64,000 nt of DNA from Symbiodinium natans (GCA_905221605.1 CAJNDS010002424.1:172709-236708), one strand, 5' to 3'. Shown: positions 30,141-41,149, counted from the stretch's first letter. Numbers and translations are program-made. The notes: generated from the letters alone by a model not told the origin.

Positions 30141-31795
30141 CCCTGGACGTTCACCAAGATGGCAGAGCAGTTAGGAGGGAACCAGTACGAGGACGTCAGT
30201 GGCATGCAACCAGAAGAGGCAGAGTGGCGAAGAGCACAAGATGTGGATGAAGAGATGCCTCCCGTACGGCGTCACGACCTTCATGGAGGCGAAAGTGATC
30301 AACGCAGGCGGCTCCCTAAGCGAGAACACCCGCGTGAAGATTCGGAGGATGAGGAACTCATTCCCGATGAACACCAGCGACCAACGAACACGACTTCGCG
30401 GAGAAGAACTCAGAAAGGACCACCCGAGATCATGTTCCAGGAGAAAGGAGCACGCTGGCAAGACCACATCTCCGAGACGGCGTGGTACATCGGAGAGCAG
30501 GCTTACTGGCAAGATCCGCAAGCGGGCGTGGAGATTGAAGTGGACATGCCGGACAATGCCAGAGGTTGGAAGCAGGCGGTCGCCAATATGGAGGCGTACA
30601 TGGTGAACAACCTCAAACGACGAGCCATCGAAGTCTCAGAGAAGCACATGACACCACAAGAAAGGCAGGCCTTTGCGGGAGCAAAGGCGGTGGAGGTCAA
30701 GAACTTCATCGCGGCCCAGGCCTTCGAAGCATTGCCGGATCATCTCAAGCCAAGCCGACAACAAGCGATTGGGATGAGGTGGTGTTTAACATGGAAGCTG
30801 AAGGAGGATGGAACCTTCAAGGCCAAGGCACGGGGTGTGTTGTTAGGATATCAGGATCCGTCCTACGAACACAGACCAACCACTGCCCCTGTCATGACGA
30901 GACAATCGCGGCAAATGATCATACAACAAGCCTCGAATCGCTCCTGGACCCTTTACAAAGGGGACGTCTCGGGGGCATTTTTACAAGGCAAGGAGTATGA
31001 GGAGTTGCTGCATTGTGTTCCTTGCGATGAAATTTGTGATGCTATGGGGGTTCCTCGCGGAAGCATCACACGCTTGCGCAAAGCCTGCTATGGGCTTGTA
31101 GACGCCCCGTTGCAGTGGTTTCGCTCAGTTGCAGATTTCTTCGCTTCCCTCGGACTCACTCAAACGTGGAGTGATGCGTGTACGTGGGTGTGGAGGGTTG
31201 AAGGACATCTCAGAGGCATGATATCAAGTCATGTTGATGATTTTATATTTGGAGGTCGTGATGATGATGCCGGCTGGCAAGAGATACTCCAGAAGATACA
31301 GGCGAAGTTCAGATGGGGAGACTGGGAGCGCAATGACTTCGTGCAATGTGGTGTCCGAATCCGTAAACAGGGGCCCAACTTTGTGTTATCCCAGGAGCAA
31401 TACATCGACAACCTGAAGGAGATCCCTCTGAGTGCAACCCGGAAGCGTGAGAGAAAGGAGGCCACGACGGAACGGGAGAAGACCAGCTTGAGGGCCTTAC
31501 TGGGAGGAGTCAGCTGGTTGGCCCAGCAGACAGCGCCGCACGCCTCAGCAGAGGTAGGGCTACTCCTATCAGAGGTCGGAAAGAGCACGGTGGAGACCAT
31601 CGTCAAGGCGAACATCCTCCTGTCGCACGTCCGAGCGAAGAGGGACCATCAGATGATCATACATGCCTTCGAACCGGGGCAGGACCTCACCATGTATGGC
31701 TGGGTAGATGCAGGAAGCCAGAATCGAGTGGATGGCGGGAGCACCCAGGGAATCTTCATTGGTCTCGGGCCAACTCAGATGCGGGAGGGAGCCTT
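30135..31795 (+). CDS. Reverse transcriptase and first part of RNase H
   Basis: The frame (open 30000-31838) begins with an acidic linker and then shows the copia RT blocks: MRWCLTWKLKEDGTFKAKAR, LYKGDVSGAFLQG (first catalytic Asp), LRKACYGLVDAPLQWF and SHVDDFIFGG, where VDD at about 31233-31241 stands for the YVDD box. The RNase H domain begins with MYGWVDAGSQN (catalytic Asp). The protein frame is lost in a six-G run at 31796-31801, and the last residues to the stop at 31838 are a wrong-frame tail. RT copies the element RNA in cytoplasmic particles. Confidence 0.92.
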
Positions 31796-31799
31796 GGGG

Positions 31800-32343
31800 G
31801 GCAGTGAGCCCGATGGCGTGGCACTCGTCACGCATTGACAGGACCTGTCGCTCGCCAGGCACAGCTGAAGCACAAGCAGCTGTCAACGGCGAAGACGCCC
31901 TCTTCTTTGCCAGGTACCAGTGGAGCGAACTGGAGTACGGCAACGTGGACCCTCGAGACGCCGTGAGCAGCGTGAACAAGATCACAGGATGTTTGGTCAC
32001 GGACTCCAGAAACGTCTTTGACAAATTAAAGACGGAAGTGATCGTCATCAAGGGCGCGGAGAAGCGAACCTCGATCGAGCTGCGAGTCAGGTGGGTGCAT
32101 TCCGAGGCACAGTTGGCGAATGGACTGACAAAAATGGGGAGATCATCCGAACTGGAGCTCTACTACCAAATGGGGCATTTTTGGAAGATCGTCGAGGACC
32201 CCTACATGAGATCCGCTCGCCGCAGAAAGGCCGAAGGGATGCAACCTCTCGAGGGTACTGAATTACGGGTTAGAGATAAGAATCAAGAAGAGGAGGGGGG
32301 AGGAGCTGATGCAAGTGAAACCACTTGTGCTGCTCCAAACTGA
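31800..32343 (+). CDS. RNase H C-terminal part, +1 frame
   Basis: After the G6 run the +1 frame carries VSPMAWHSSRIDRTCRSPGT, then AEAQAA (second acidic residue), LVTDSRNVFD (third) and VRWVHSEAQLANGLTK, the usual end block, in which copia elements have LADxLTK; here Asp is replaced by Asn. The region 31708-31799 of this frame is a shadow of the RT frame. It ends inside the right LTR. Confidence 0.85.
32285..32305 (+). promoter_or_regulatory. Polypurine tract
   Basis: This is an uninterrupted run of 21 A/G bases containing six consecutive G, four bases before the right LTR. Its position and composition fit the plus-strand primer of LTR retroelements. Confidence 0.8.
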
Positions 32344-32506
32344 CACACAGATGTCGCAGCTACGCAGCACCAAGGGGACTGAGTGCCAAAAAGGAGTTAG
32401 CATTTGTGCCGCTACGCCGCACCACTATCGAGCTCCCCGGCGTCCCCGCACCACAGCTTGAGTACCAGCTACTACGACCTTCAGTCCTCCCACTAGGTGA
32501 CTTTCA
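32310..32506 (+). repeat. Right LTR of the copia element
   Basis: This is the second copy of the 197-bp LTR, with the same TG...CA ends. It starts 4 bases after the purine tract and is followed directly by ACCCTAAACCC. The last reading frame of pol (RNase H frame) runs a short way into it and stops at 32343. Confidence 0.95.
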
Positions 32507-32511
32507 ACCCT
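32507..32511. repeat. Right target-site duplication (ACCCT)
   Basis: This is the second ACCCT. The CCCTAAA array resumes in it and runs on to about 32542. Confidence 0.85.
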
Positions 32512-32542
32512 AAACCCTAAACCCTAAACCCTAAACCCTAAA
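32507..32542 (-). repeat. CCCTAAA array, right half of the copia target
   Basis: Five units resuming exactly after the right LTR. Confidence 0.95.
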
Positions 32543-32562
32543 CCTGCCTCCTGGTGGACCAG

Positions 32563-32623
32563 CCCTGTGGCTTCACAAAGAGGGGGGCCTCGGCCAAGAT
32601 CTCGCCTCCTGCTGGATTTTCGG
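32563..32623 (+). CDS. Candidate exon downstream of the copia insertion
   Basis: Acceptor TGGTGGACCAG; reads PCGFTKRGASAKISPPAGFS; donor GTTCGGGTTTAGG. Its phase-0 start matches the exon end at 23861. Confidence 0.5.
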
Positions 32624-32628
32624 GTTCG

Positions 32629-32860
32629 GGTTTAGGGTTTAGGGTTTAGGGTTTAGGGTTTAGGGTTTAGGGTTTAGGGTTTAGGGTTTAGGGTTTAGGG
32701 TTTAGGGTTTAGGGTTTAGGGTTTAGGGTTTAGGGTTTAGGGTTTAGGGTTTAGGGTTTAGGGTTTAGGCTTTAGGGTGTAGGGTTTAGGGTTTCGGGTT
32801 TCGGGTTTCGGGTTTCGGGTTTCGGGTTTAGGGTTTAGGGCTTAGGGTTTAGGGTTTAGG
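32629..32860 (+). repeat. Long TTTAGGG array with TTTCGGG block
   Basis: About 32 units; 32786-32830 is a pure TTTCGGG block. Followed by T11 and then an approximately 19-G run. Confidence 0.95.
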
Positions 32861-33697
32861 TTTTTTTTTTTGTTTGGGGGGGGGGGGGGGGGGGTTTAGG
32901 GCTTAGATTTTTAGGGTTTAGGGTTCAGGGTTCAGGGTTTAGGGATGTTTTGGGGTCATAAGGGTTTGCGGGTTAGGAGGTTAGGATGTAGGAGCGGCTT
33001 TGAAATTTGGGCTTGGGGTCGTACATCTAGGCTGCATTCGAAGGCGCATGGTATATCAGCTTGCCTAATATGGGGGCCTTAATGATTAGAACAGGGTTTT
33101 GGGGGAGTCTTCTAGCATAATTACAAAGGGACTGTAAGGGAATACTATTAGTTCTTCCGACCCCTAAATTCAGAACCCCAAACCCCGAGGACCCCTTCCT
33201 TGCAGCAAAGAACAGCGGGGCCTGCCGGAACTGCTTTGGTTGTGGCAAGTCCTTTGCCACGTCCAGGCGTGTCAATGACCTCACAGGGGCGTTAGGGCTT
33301 GGGGTTTAGGGTTTAGGGTTTAGGGATTTAGGGTCTGTCTGGTTTGGGGTTTAACATCGACGGCGTTGGTGTTTTTTAGGGTCTGGCCAGGGACTTGGGT
33401 TGATTGAGGTTCCTCCTCGCATAGCCCTAACCAGAGCAACACTCAAAACCCCTAAACCCTAAACCCTGAACCCTAAACCCTAAACCCTAAACCCGAACCA
33501 CCGAAAATCAAGGCTTGGGGGTTGAGTAGGCCTCTTGCCAGAAACCCCCTGCCCCGATGTGCCTATCCGGCACCTGCTCCCAAAGGTTTCTTAGGTTTAG
33601 GGGCTTCGAGGTTCCTAATGTTGGACTGACTTTAGTATAAGGAGGGTCTATAATCACAAGTTTCGAAAATTTATTCTGCGAACCGAGTTTGTTCAGG

Positions 33698-34130
33698 GTA
33701 CCCGCTATTATCACAAGTTTTTTTCCGGACGTGTTTTTTTTTTTTTAAGGGTTTGTGTTTTGGGTTAAGAGCTTTCGCAGTAAGGCTTGAAGCCCTGAGG
33801 GCTTGGGCTCCAGGAACCTTAAAGAGCCAGAGCGCGGAGAATCCAGAAATCTAAGCCCGGCCAATCCCATGTAAAGCCTAATGGAAATTCATTACGAAAC
33901 GAGGCCCCAAACAAATTTTGTGATAGGTAGCCCACGGGCCGGTCAGACTGTTTTTAGTAAGTTTGTCTGGCTACCCTCTATAATACCAAGTTTTTTTCGG
34001 ATGATTTTTTTTTGAGGGTTTGTGTTTTGGGTTAAGGGCTTACGCAGTAAGGCTTGAGGCCCCGAGGGCCTTGGGCTCCAGGAATCTTAAAGGCTGGAAA
34101 GCTTCAGGCCTTGAGGTCCTAAAGGCTTGA
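33698..34130 (+). repeat. Diverged direct duplication
   Basis: The block ATCACAAGTTTTTTTCCGGA ... GGGTTTGTGTTTTGGGTTAA ... GGGCTTGGGCTCCAGGAA (33703-33826) recurs at about 33974-34093 with roughly 15 % differences. Confidence 0.8.
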
Positions 34131-34481
34131 GGCCCTGAGGGCGGTTCCCCCCCCCCCCCCCAATTTGTTTGGGCGGGTCGCCGGGCCACGCGTTTATAGA
34201 GGGTCCAAATTTGTTTGGGGTGGGGGGGGGCCCCATACTAAAGACAGTGCAACATTAAACCCTAAACCCTCAACCCTAAACCCTAAACCCTAAACCGGCA
34301 TTTAGGGCTTTAGGCCCTCATAAGCCTCTACCCCGTGGAAGTCGGAGCCGGCTGGCACCAAGAACACGCGGAGCGTCGCCTGAGGCCAGCGTTCTAAGGC
34401 GTCGCGCGGTTGGATTTAGGCTAAACCCTCTCCCACTATATATATATATATATTTATTTATTTATTTAAACCCTACACACC

Positions 34482-34587
34482 TTCGTGGCTAAGGGCAATT
34501 TCTTCGCTAAGGGCCATTTCTTGGTCGCTAAGGGCCATTTGCTGGGTGCTAAGGGCCATTTCGTCGTGGCTGAGGGCCATTTCTCCC
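34482..34587 (+). repeat. Tandem repeat of about 22 bp (GCTAAGGGCCATTTC)
   Basis: Five imperfect units; followed by a C-rich tract (34588-34655) and preceded by (TA)n and (TTTA)n. Confidence 0.85.
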
Positions 34588-34836
34588 TTCCCCCCCCCCC
34601 CCCCCCCCCTCCCCCCCCTCCCCCCTCCCCTCCCCTCCCCCTCCCCCTCCCCCCCTGCGGCCGATGCAATGGTTCGTGGGTAGGATGGTCCATGACAGAG
34701 TGAGGTTGAGGGCTTGCTGATGAAAAATGCAAACTTTTATTTCTTAATGTTTTTGCTCGACCCGGAGCTGCTGAACCCTAAACCCTAAACCCCAAACCCT
34801 GAACCCTAAACCCTAAACCGTGGATAGGGTTTACAG

Positions 34837-34884
34837 ATACGAGGGCTCCCTTTCTAAGGCTCAGCCCTGCCAGAGCCTGCCAAG
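34837..34884 (+). CDS. Candidate exon, unknown gene
   Basis: Acceptor AGGGTTTACAG; reads TRAPFLRLSPARACQ; donor GTCAAA. Its carried G completes the first codon of the next island at 35360. Confidence 0.4.
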
Positions 34885-34907
34885 GTCAAATAATTACCAT
34901 CCCGATG

Positions 34908-35020
34908 GTTTAGGGTTTAGGGTTTAGGGTTTGGGGTTTAGGGTTTAGGGTTTAGGGTTTAGGGTTTAGGGTTTAGGGTTTAGGGTTTAGGGTTTAGGGT
35001 TTAGGGTTTAGGGTTTAGGG
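34908..35020 (+). repeat. TTTAGGG array
   Basis: About 16 units, downstream of the candidate exon at 34837. Confidence 0.95.
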
Positions 35021-35359
35021 CGCTGGAAAGGGACATGGCGTGCAGGATCCCCCAAAGCTCCAGAGTCTTTCAAATGGGCAGGGTTTAGGGTTTAGGGTTT
35101 AGGGCTTAGGGCTTAAGGCTTAGGGTTTAGGGTTTAGGGTTTAGGGTTTAGGGTTTAGGGTTTAGGGTTTAGGGTTTAGGGTTTAGGGTTTAACATGTAT
35201 GACGTGCACAGGTTCCTTTTTGAGCTTCAGGACTAGTTACGCTTCCTGCAGAGTCTCCTGTAGCCAAACCCTGAACTGAACTGAACCCTAAAACTACTAA
35301 CCCTAAACCCTAAACCCTAAACCCTAAACCCTAAACCCTAAACGCTGAACCGAACCCAG

Positions 35360-35442
35360 CCTTTGATCTTGCTCTCGGCGGGGACGCGAAGCGCCATGCA
35401 GCCAGGGACAACGCAAGGGAGCTCGCCACCTGCAACTTCAAA
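35360..35442 (+). CDS. Candidate exon, unknown gene
   Basis: Acceptor CCGAACCCAG; 27 codons, starting FDLALGGDAKRHAARDNARE; donor GTAGGG begins the TTTAGGG array. Phase fits 34884 and 35718. Confidence 0.6.
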
Positions 35443-35587
35443 GTAGGGTTTAGGGTTTAGGGTTTAGGGTTTAGGGTTGAGGGTGTAGGGATTAGGGTTC
35501 AGGCTTCAGGGTTTAGGAGTTTAGGGTTGAGGGTGCTTATGAGCAAGAAAGCCCCGAAAGGCTCAGGACTGTAGGGCTCGAGGCAGC

Positions 35588-35705
35588 CCTAACCCTGAAC
35601 CCTGAACCCTAAACCCTAAACCCTGAACCCTGAACCCTGAACCCTAAACCCTAAACCCTAAACCCTAAACCCTAAACCCTAAACCCTAAACCCTAAACCC
35701 TACCT
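35588..35705 (-). repeat. CCCTAAA array with CCCTGAA units
   Basis: About 17 units ending 12 bases before the acceptor at 35717. Confidence 0.95.
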
Positions 35706-35717
35706 TCAAAGACGCAG

Positions 35718-35801
35718 GCCGGGAGCAAGGTGCTCGCGGACTGGGCGATGCCAGCCATGGCGCCGCAGGGACTGGCAGCACCAGCATGTCAGTGCCACAG
35801 G
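35718..35801 (+). CDS. Candidate exon, unknown gene (3' end uncertain)
   Basis: Acceptor CAAAGACGCAG right after a CCCTAAA array; reads AGSKVLADWAMPAMAPQGLA and on to CQCHRG. The donor may be one of several G-purine sites near 35800. Confidence 0.5.
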
Positions 35802-36228
35802 GGGAGATAAGTAGGGCTTGCGGTTTAGGGTTTAGGGTTTAGGGTTTAGGGTTTAGGGTTTAGGGTATAGGGTTTAGGGGTTTAGGGGTTTAGGGGTTTA
35901 GGTGGGGCTTTGGGGCTCATAACAGAATGCCACAACCTCACTTTCGGAGTTGAATATAAACCAAGGAAGCATCGGCCCTGGAGGTAATGAGTAGTCTTGG
36001 GCTTTAGGATGCTTTTAGGAGTCTTTTGGGGACCCTTGGGGACAGCTCAATAGACCATTTTGGAAGCCGAAAAAACCTAAACCCTAAACCCTAAACCCTA
36101 TGAGTGCCGGATCCGGGCTGCTTGAGCCCAGCACTCTGATCCAGAACGTCGACTGTGCATCTCGGGGGACCAGAGGGCAGCACTACCCCCACTGAATCCT
36201 AAACCCTCAACCCTATAACCCTAATCCT

Positions 36229-36309
36229 AACCTCCTCAACCTCCTCAACCTCCTCAACCTCCTCAACCTCCTCAACCTCCTCAACCTCCTCAACCTCCTC
36301 AACCTCCTC
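36229..36309 (+). repeat. Nonamer tandem repeat AACCTCCTC x 9
   Basis: Nine exact units, followed by AACCCTAAACCC, so it may have grown from a telomere-like unit. Confidence 0.95.
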
Positions 36310-37098
36310 AACCCTAAACCCTAAACCCTCACCTCCCAGAAGTAGTCTATAGTCTTCACACAACAAGCCCGGCCATGGCCACAGAGTTTGGTCGAACAGT
36401 GGCAGCTTCTAATATTAAGCGCCCTAACCCTAAACCCTAAACCCTAAACACCCTAAACCCTAAAACCCTAAACCCTAAACCCTAAACCCTAAACCCTAAA
36501 ACCCTAAACCCTAAACCGTAAACCCTAAACGCAAAGGCCAACGCAAGCCGAAGATGAGCACGTAGGTGACGTAGGACATGACGGGGATGTAGAGATCTGG
36601 CCTGGGACGGTTTGGGGCTGAGGATTCAGATGGGCCTGATCCCGATCCAGACTCTTCTTGCAACAGTAGGTAATAACCCTAAACCCTAAACCCTAAACCC
36701 AGGCAATGTGATGTTTGCAGACTCTGCATCCAGGCAGTCATGTAGGCCGTGGCAGAGCATGAGAGAGCATGGGCCTGGTCCCCTCCATAGCAACCTTTCC
36801 CCGTGATCCGTGAAGTCGAGGCCGCGTGGTCTTCTTAGTTGCTGACTTTAAAAGCCCCCCACAGGTGCACACTTTCAGTTCTACAGGGGATTATAGTATC
36901 CCAAAAAAGTGTAAAGTGTGATCACTCAGCTGCTGAGTCTTTGGCATACTGCAGTTAAGCGGGGGGGCCGAGCCGGGGCGCCGAGCCGGGGGAAGTGCAA
37001 TATTGAACCCCAACCCCTAAACCCTAAACCCTAAACCCTAAACCCTAAACCCCAGGCCCCCCAAACCCTCCACCCTGAACCCATTCCATACAAACCAG

Positions 37099-37184
37099 GA
37101 AGGTGCGGAACTGAGCTTCCAGCTGATCCACATCCACCTCCAACAACAGAGGGGCTCCCACCCACTGCTATATAACCCTAAAGG
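37099..37184 (+). CDS. Candidate exon, unknown gene
   Basis: Acceptor CATACAAACCAG; 28 codons, starting EGAELSFQLIHIHLQQQRGS; donor GTTTAGGG is the array start. Confidence 0.55.
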
Positions 37185-37902
37185 GTTTAGGGTTTAGGGT
37201 TTAGGGTTTAGGGTTTAGGGTTTAGGGAAGCCCTAAACCCTAAATCCTAAATATGATTTAAAAGCTTCAGGGGTTTAGGATTTATGGGGTTTGAGCTTCC
37301 GGTGTACAGTACCGATCACCAAACCTTGGGCCCTTCTGAGCCTGCCCGTAACTGTAGTAAACCCTAAACCCGAAGAAGCACCGACCCTAAACCCTAAACC
37401 CTAAACCCTAAACCCTAAACCCTAATCGCATTCTACCAAGGCTGGCAAAAGCGGGGGGTAGGGTAGGCTTTAGGGGTAGCTTTGCTCTGAGCCTGCAACG
37501 GTCTAAGCCTTGTATCCCGAACAGACTAAACACCTAACCCCTAAACGTCTCAAACCTTGAGCACTAAACCCCAGAAACCCTTATAAGCACCACATCGCCC
37601 TCAACCCTACCTGTAGCCCGAACAAAGCATACCTTTTTTGAGAGAGCGCGTAAGGAAATCACCATTAAACCCCCCCACGCTCACACAAAACATATATAAA
37701 GTGTTTGGACAACAAACTTAGCTGTATATGAATAACATCTGAAGAAGGCATCCTGACAAAATGCACTTTACTGGGAACACTCCCTAAACCCTGAGCCCCT
37801 AAACCCTAAACCCCAAGCGCTCAAACCCTAAAACCCCAAGCCCTCAACCCCTAAACCCCTACACCCCCTAATTGCCCTAAACCCCTACACCCCTCAAAGC
37901 CT

Positions 37903-38018
37903 AAACCCCTAAACCCTAAACCCTAAACCCCTAAACCCCTAAACCCCTAAACCCCTAAACCCCTAAACCCCTAAACCCCTAAACCCCTAAACCCCTAAAC
38001 CCCTAAACCCTAAACCCC
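37903..38018 (-). repeat. CCCCTAAA octamer array
   Basis: At least ten consecutive CCCCTAAA units within a more mixed C-strand array that begins near 37785. Confidence 0.93.
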
Positions 38019-38912
38019 TACTTGAAGGTATTTGGGCACTTCGGTTTTTTGTCTAGCCCTCCAAGGGGATCGACCAGGGGTCCCCTGACCGGGTCAGCCT
38101 CCGGGACCCTTGCAGGGAACGCGAATAGCCCTAAACCCTAAACCCTAAACCCTAAACCCTAAACCCTAAACCCTAAACCACCCTAATCCCCATGCCCTGG
38201 AAACGCCTGAAGACCTCCTCACACTTTAGTGACAGTGGCCCCTTCTTAAGCACCAGCAAAGCGCCGGGCAGAAGCCCCCAGCACCAGCCCTAGCGGCACT
38301 TGAAACGCCCAAAAATCTGGAAAATCGTGGGTTTAGGGTTTAGGGTTTAGGGTTTTAGGGTTTAGGGTTTTAGGGCTTAGGGTTTAGGATTTAGGGCAGC
38401 ATCTGTGCCTACTACTGGCATCGGCCACTTTAGTTCCGGATTCGGAGGTACGCCTCACAGACACTAAAATAAGGAAGTCAGATCTTTATGCTTTTGGAAG
38501 CACGCATGTAGATAGTGCTGAGTCAAGTAAGAGAAATGGATGTAAGCGGTTGTCAAAATTATGGCCCCTTTTTGGATCCCTAAATTACTAAAATACTACG
38601 GCACCAAATGTTAAGGGTACCCCAAGAGGGATGATGATTTTGACAGCCACCCACGTATAATTCAAGAACTGAAAAGGGATTCTGGGAGGGTTTAGGGTTT
38701 AGGGTTTAGGGTGATACCAAACACATAGCAAAGGGGCGATACGAATCGGCGGGCCAGGCCAATCGTAAAGCCTAAACTCTCTAAACTCTCTAAACCCTAA
38801 ACCCTCTAAACTCTGCACCCTAAACCCTAAACCCTGCACCCTGCACCCTGCACCCTAAACCCTAAACCCTAAACCCTAAACCCTAAAGCCCCCCAATACC
38901 TGAACTCTCAAG

Positions 38913-38986
38913 AAGGCCTTCAAGCCGTCGGCCCCTACACCGCGCTGGGGAGTGCTAAGGTCGCCCGGCGAGTGGTCCTCCTCAGA
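38913..38986 (+). CDS. Candidate exon, unknown gene
   Basis: Acceptor GAACTCTCAAG; 24 codons, starting GLQAVGPYTALGSAKVARRV; donor GTTTTTAGGG. Another AG three bases on would give a different frame that is also open. Confidence 0.5.
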
Positions 38987-39560
38987 GTTTTTAGGGTTTA
39001 GGGTTTGGGGTTTAGGGTTTAGGATTTAGGGTTTGGGGTTTGGGGTTTAGGGTTTAGGGATTGGGGTGTAGGGTTTGGGGCTTAGGGTTTAGGGTTTAGG
39101 GTTTGGGGCTTAGGGTTTGAGTTTGGGGTTTAGGGTTTAGGGTTTGGGTTTTTTTGGGGTGCAGGCGGTTGTCTTGGGATGGGGCTTAACAGGCTGTTTT
39201 GGCTTTTTAGGGCTGGAGTTTAAGAATCTAGAGATGGGGCTGAAAAATGGGCTGTTTCTAGCTGATTCGGGATAGGGGTTTAAGGCTACTGCGGGGATTT
39301 GGGGAGCTTTCGGCGTTTAGGATTTCGGGTTTAGGGATTTCGTTGAGACTCAATCGCTTCGACAGAAGGGTTTCAAATCTGTCTTGGGCTGCGGGGTTTT
39401 ACACCCTAAACCGAAGCCCCCCCAAACCCAAAATCCTACAGAGTTCTCAAAACCTTATAAAGCTGAAAGCCCCAACCCTCAACCCTAAACCCTAAACCCT
39501 AAACACCCTGAACCCTAAACCCTAAACCCGAAACCCTAAACCCTAAACCCTACATCCGAG

Positions 39561-39603
39561 CATTGGTTCACTGGTCTCTGAAAGTGTTCGATCTGCTGAG
39601 CTG
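39561..39603 (+). CDS. Candidate exon, unknown gene
   Basis: Acceptor TACATCCGAG after a CCCTAAA array; reads IGSLVSESVRSAEL; donor GTAAGA. A second frame is also open; this one fits the next island in phase. Confidence 0.45.
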
Positions 39604-39756
39604 GTAAGATGAAGGGTCTCGCCCAAGCGTTTTAGGGTCTAGGGGTCGAGGGTTTCCCTAAACCGTGAATAACCCTAAACCCTAAACCCTAAACCCTAAA
39701 CCCTAAATCCCCTAAACCGTAAATCCCCTAAACCCTGAATCCCCTAAATCCTGCAG

Positions 39757-39805
39757 TCAGTCCCATGCTTTGGGATAGAAACGGCTCACCCCTCAGGGCC
39801 TCAGG
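39757..39805 (+). CDS. Candidate exon, unknown gene
   Basis: Acceptor AAATCCTGCAG; reads SVPCFGIETAHPSGPQ; donor GTGAAG. Phase 0 start fits 39603. Confidence 0.45.
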
Positions 39806-40282
39806 GTGAAGCGGCGCACACTGCGTAGGGCTTACGAAAAGGTCTTGGGTCTGGGGTTTCTGGTTTCGGGTTTTAGGGTTAACCCTAAGTCCTAAACCCT
39901 AAACCCAAAGCCCCCACGCAGAACTCATAAGGCCGACACCCACATGGGCGTGTGCTGCGCCTGCGGACGTCGTCTCTCAGGAGAAAACGCCAGCCCCCCC
40001 ACCCCCCCCCCCCCAAGTGAGACTCCCATGTGGTTGAGCCAAATACTCCCCCCCCCCCCCTTTTTCTGGTTCTCACAAACCCTTGAGATTGCGGATTTCT
40101 GGGACCGAACACCAGAAACATGGGGTATAGGGACCCTCTGGGACAGGCTTGGAAAAAGCTTCTGGGAGGACTGCTGCCAGCGGCCTGCTGCATCTTGAGG
40201 AAGGGGCACATGAGCACCACCAACTTTCTGAGCACGTAGGAGTGGCCTGACGCCGTGGCATGGGTGTGAGGCTGAAGCTTCA

Positions 40283-40400
40283 ACCCCAAACCCCAAACCC
40301 CAAATCCCAAACCCCAAACCCCAAACCCCAAATCCCAAACCCCAAACCCCAAACCCCAAACCCCAAGCAAACCCTAAACCCTAACCCCTAAACCCTAAAC
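40283..40400 (-). repeat. CCCCAAA (TTTGGGG) array
   Basis: A homogeneous run of CCCCAAA with two CCCAAAT units; a similar run is at 45933-45975. Confidence 0.93.
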
Positions 40401-40737
40401 TTTAAACGCTTTGAGCCAAGATACGAATGCAAAGCGCGCAGTGGACGCTTTAGGCTTTAGGGTTTAGGGTTTAGGGTTTAGGGTAGATACGGTTTGGGGC
40501 TTGGGGTTGATTGAAGGGTATCTACAGAGGGACATCAGCTTATCTAATTCGCTCATCCCTTCGATCCACCTTACTTAAGCCTCTAAAGCCAGGGTTTCGG
40601 GCTTACCTCGCCCTGGCGAGCTTGAGCGTACAGAGGCCCAGGACACCCTAAACCCTAAACCCTAAACCCTAAACCCTAAACCCTAAACCCTAAACCCTAA
40701 AAAACCCTAAACCCTAAACCCTAAGCCCTAAATCCAG

Positions 40738-40835
40738 ATCGGAAGCCGGGCCTACATTGAAGAGCTGCTGGAGACTGAGGAAGAGAAATGGAAACCAGCG
40801 CATAGCCTTGGCCCAAGATGCGGGAAAGGCTGCCG
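40738..40835 (+). CDS. Candidate exon, unknown gene
   Basis: Acceptor CTAAATCCAG at the end of a CCCTAAA array; 32 codons, starting IGSRAYIEELLETEEEKWKP; donor GTGGGT running into TTTAGGG. Confidence 0.6.
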
Positions 40836-41149
40836 GTGGGTTTAGGGTTCAGGGTTTTGGGGTTTAGGTTAATAGGGTATAGGGTTTAGGGTTCAGGGTT
40901 TGGAACTGAATATCCACATCCTGTGCAGGGACTCTGATTCCCTGACTCCCTACCAAACAAACAGTAAGTTTGGGGTTTGGGTCAGCATCTGCATGCAGGA
41001 TGATCCAGACTCTGCGACCCACAACCTTTGAAAGAAGCCTGCAAAACAGGTAGGTAGCGGGAACCTCCAACCCCCCCACCCCTCCAACCCTAACCCTAAC
41101 CCTAAACCCTAAACCCTAACCCTAAACCCTAAACCCTAAACCCCCGCAG

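Larger units (their letters stand above)
24071..32506 (+). mobile_element. Complete Ty1/copia-type LTR retrotransposon
   Basis: The element is 8436 bp long and bounded by two 197-bp direct repeats that begin TG and end CA, with a candidate primer site after the left LTR and a purine tract before the right one. The order Gag, protease, (extra domains), integrase, reverse transcriptase, RNase H, with integrase ahead of RT, is the copia order. It lies inside a CCCTAAA array with ACCCT on both sides. The coding region is spread over several frames: I count about eight breaks (near 25640, 26240, 27290, 28685, 28790, 29887, 30130, 31798), so this copy probably cannot make all its proteins by itself unless some breaks are assembly errors or programmed shifts. 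It appears to sit in an intron of a host gene (23862-32562). Confidence 0.95.
32624..34836. other. Mosaic, duplication and low-complexity sequence
   Basis: Long array 32629-32860, T11/G19 tracts, then array-poor DNA (32945-33300 and 33495-34255) with the duplication at 33698, C runs, (TA)n at 34436 and the 22-bp repeat. Minus frames 33027-33284 and 33508-33714 are unsupported. Confidence 0.55.
35802..38912. other. Mosaic with further exon-like islands
   Basis: Besides the exon at 37099, possible islands start at 36132 (acceptor TTGAGCCCAG, HSDPERRLCISGDQ) and 38213 (acceptor GCCTGAAG, TSSHFSDSGPFLSTSK). Arrays at 36074, 36422, 37015, 37383, 37785, 38129, 38330 and 38770. 37620-37760 and 38400-38690 are AT-rich with nothing recognised. 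Confidence 0.5.

Noticed and set aside
36229-36309. CRISPR-like array
   Set aside because: Units are contiguous with no spacers; it is a simple tandem repeat. No other repeat in the window has spacer structure.
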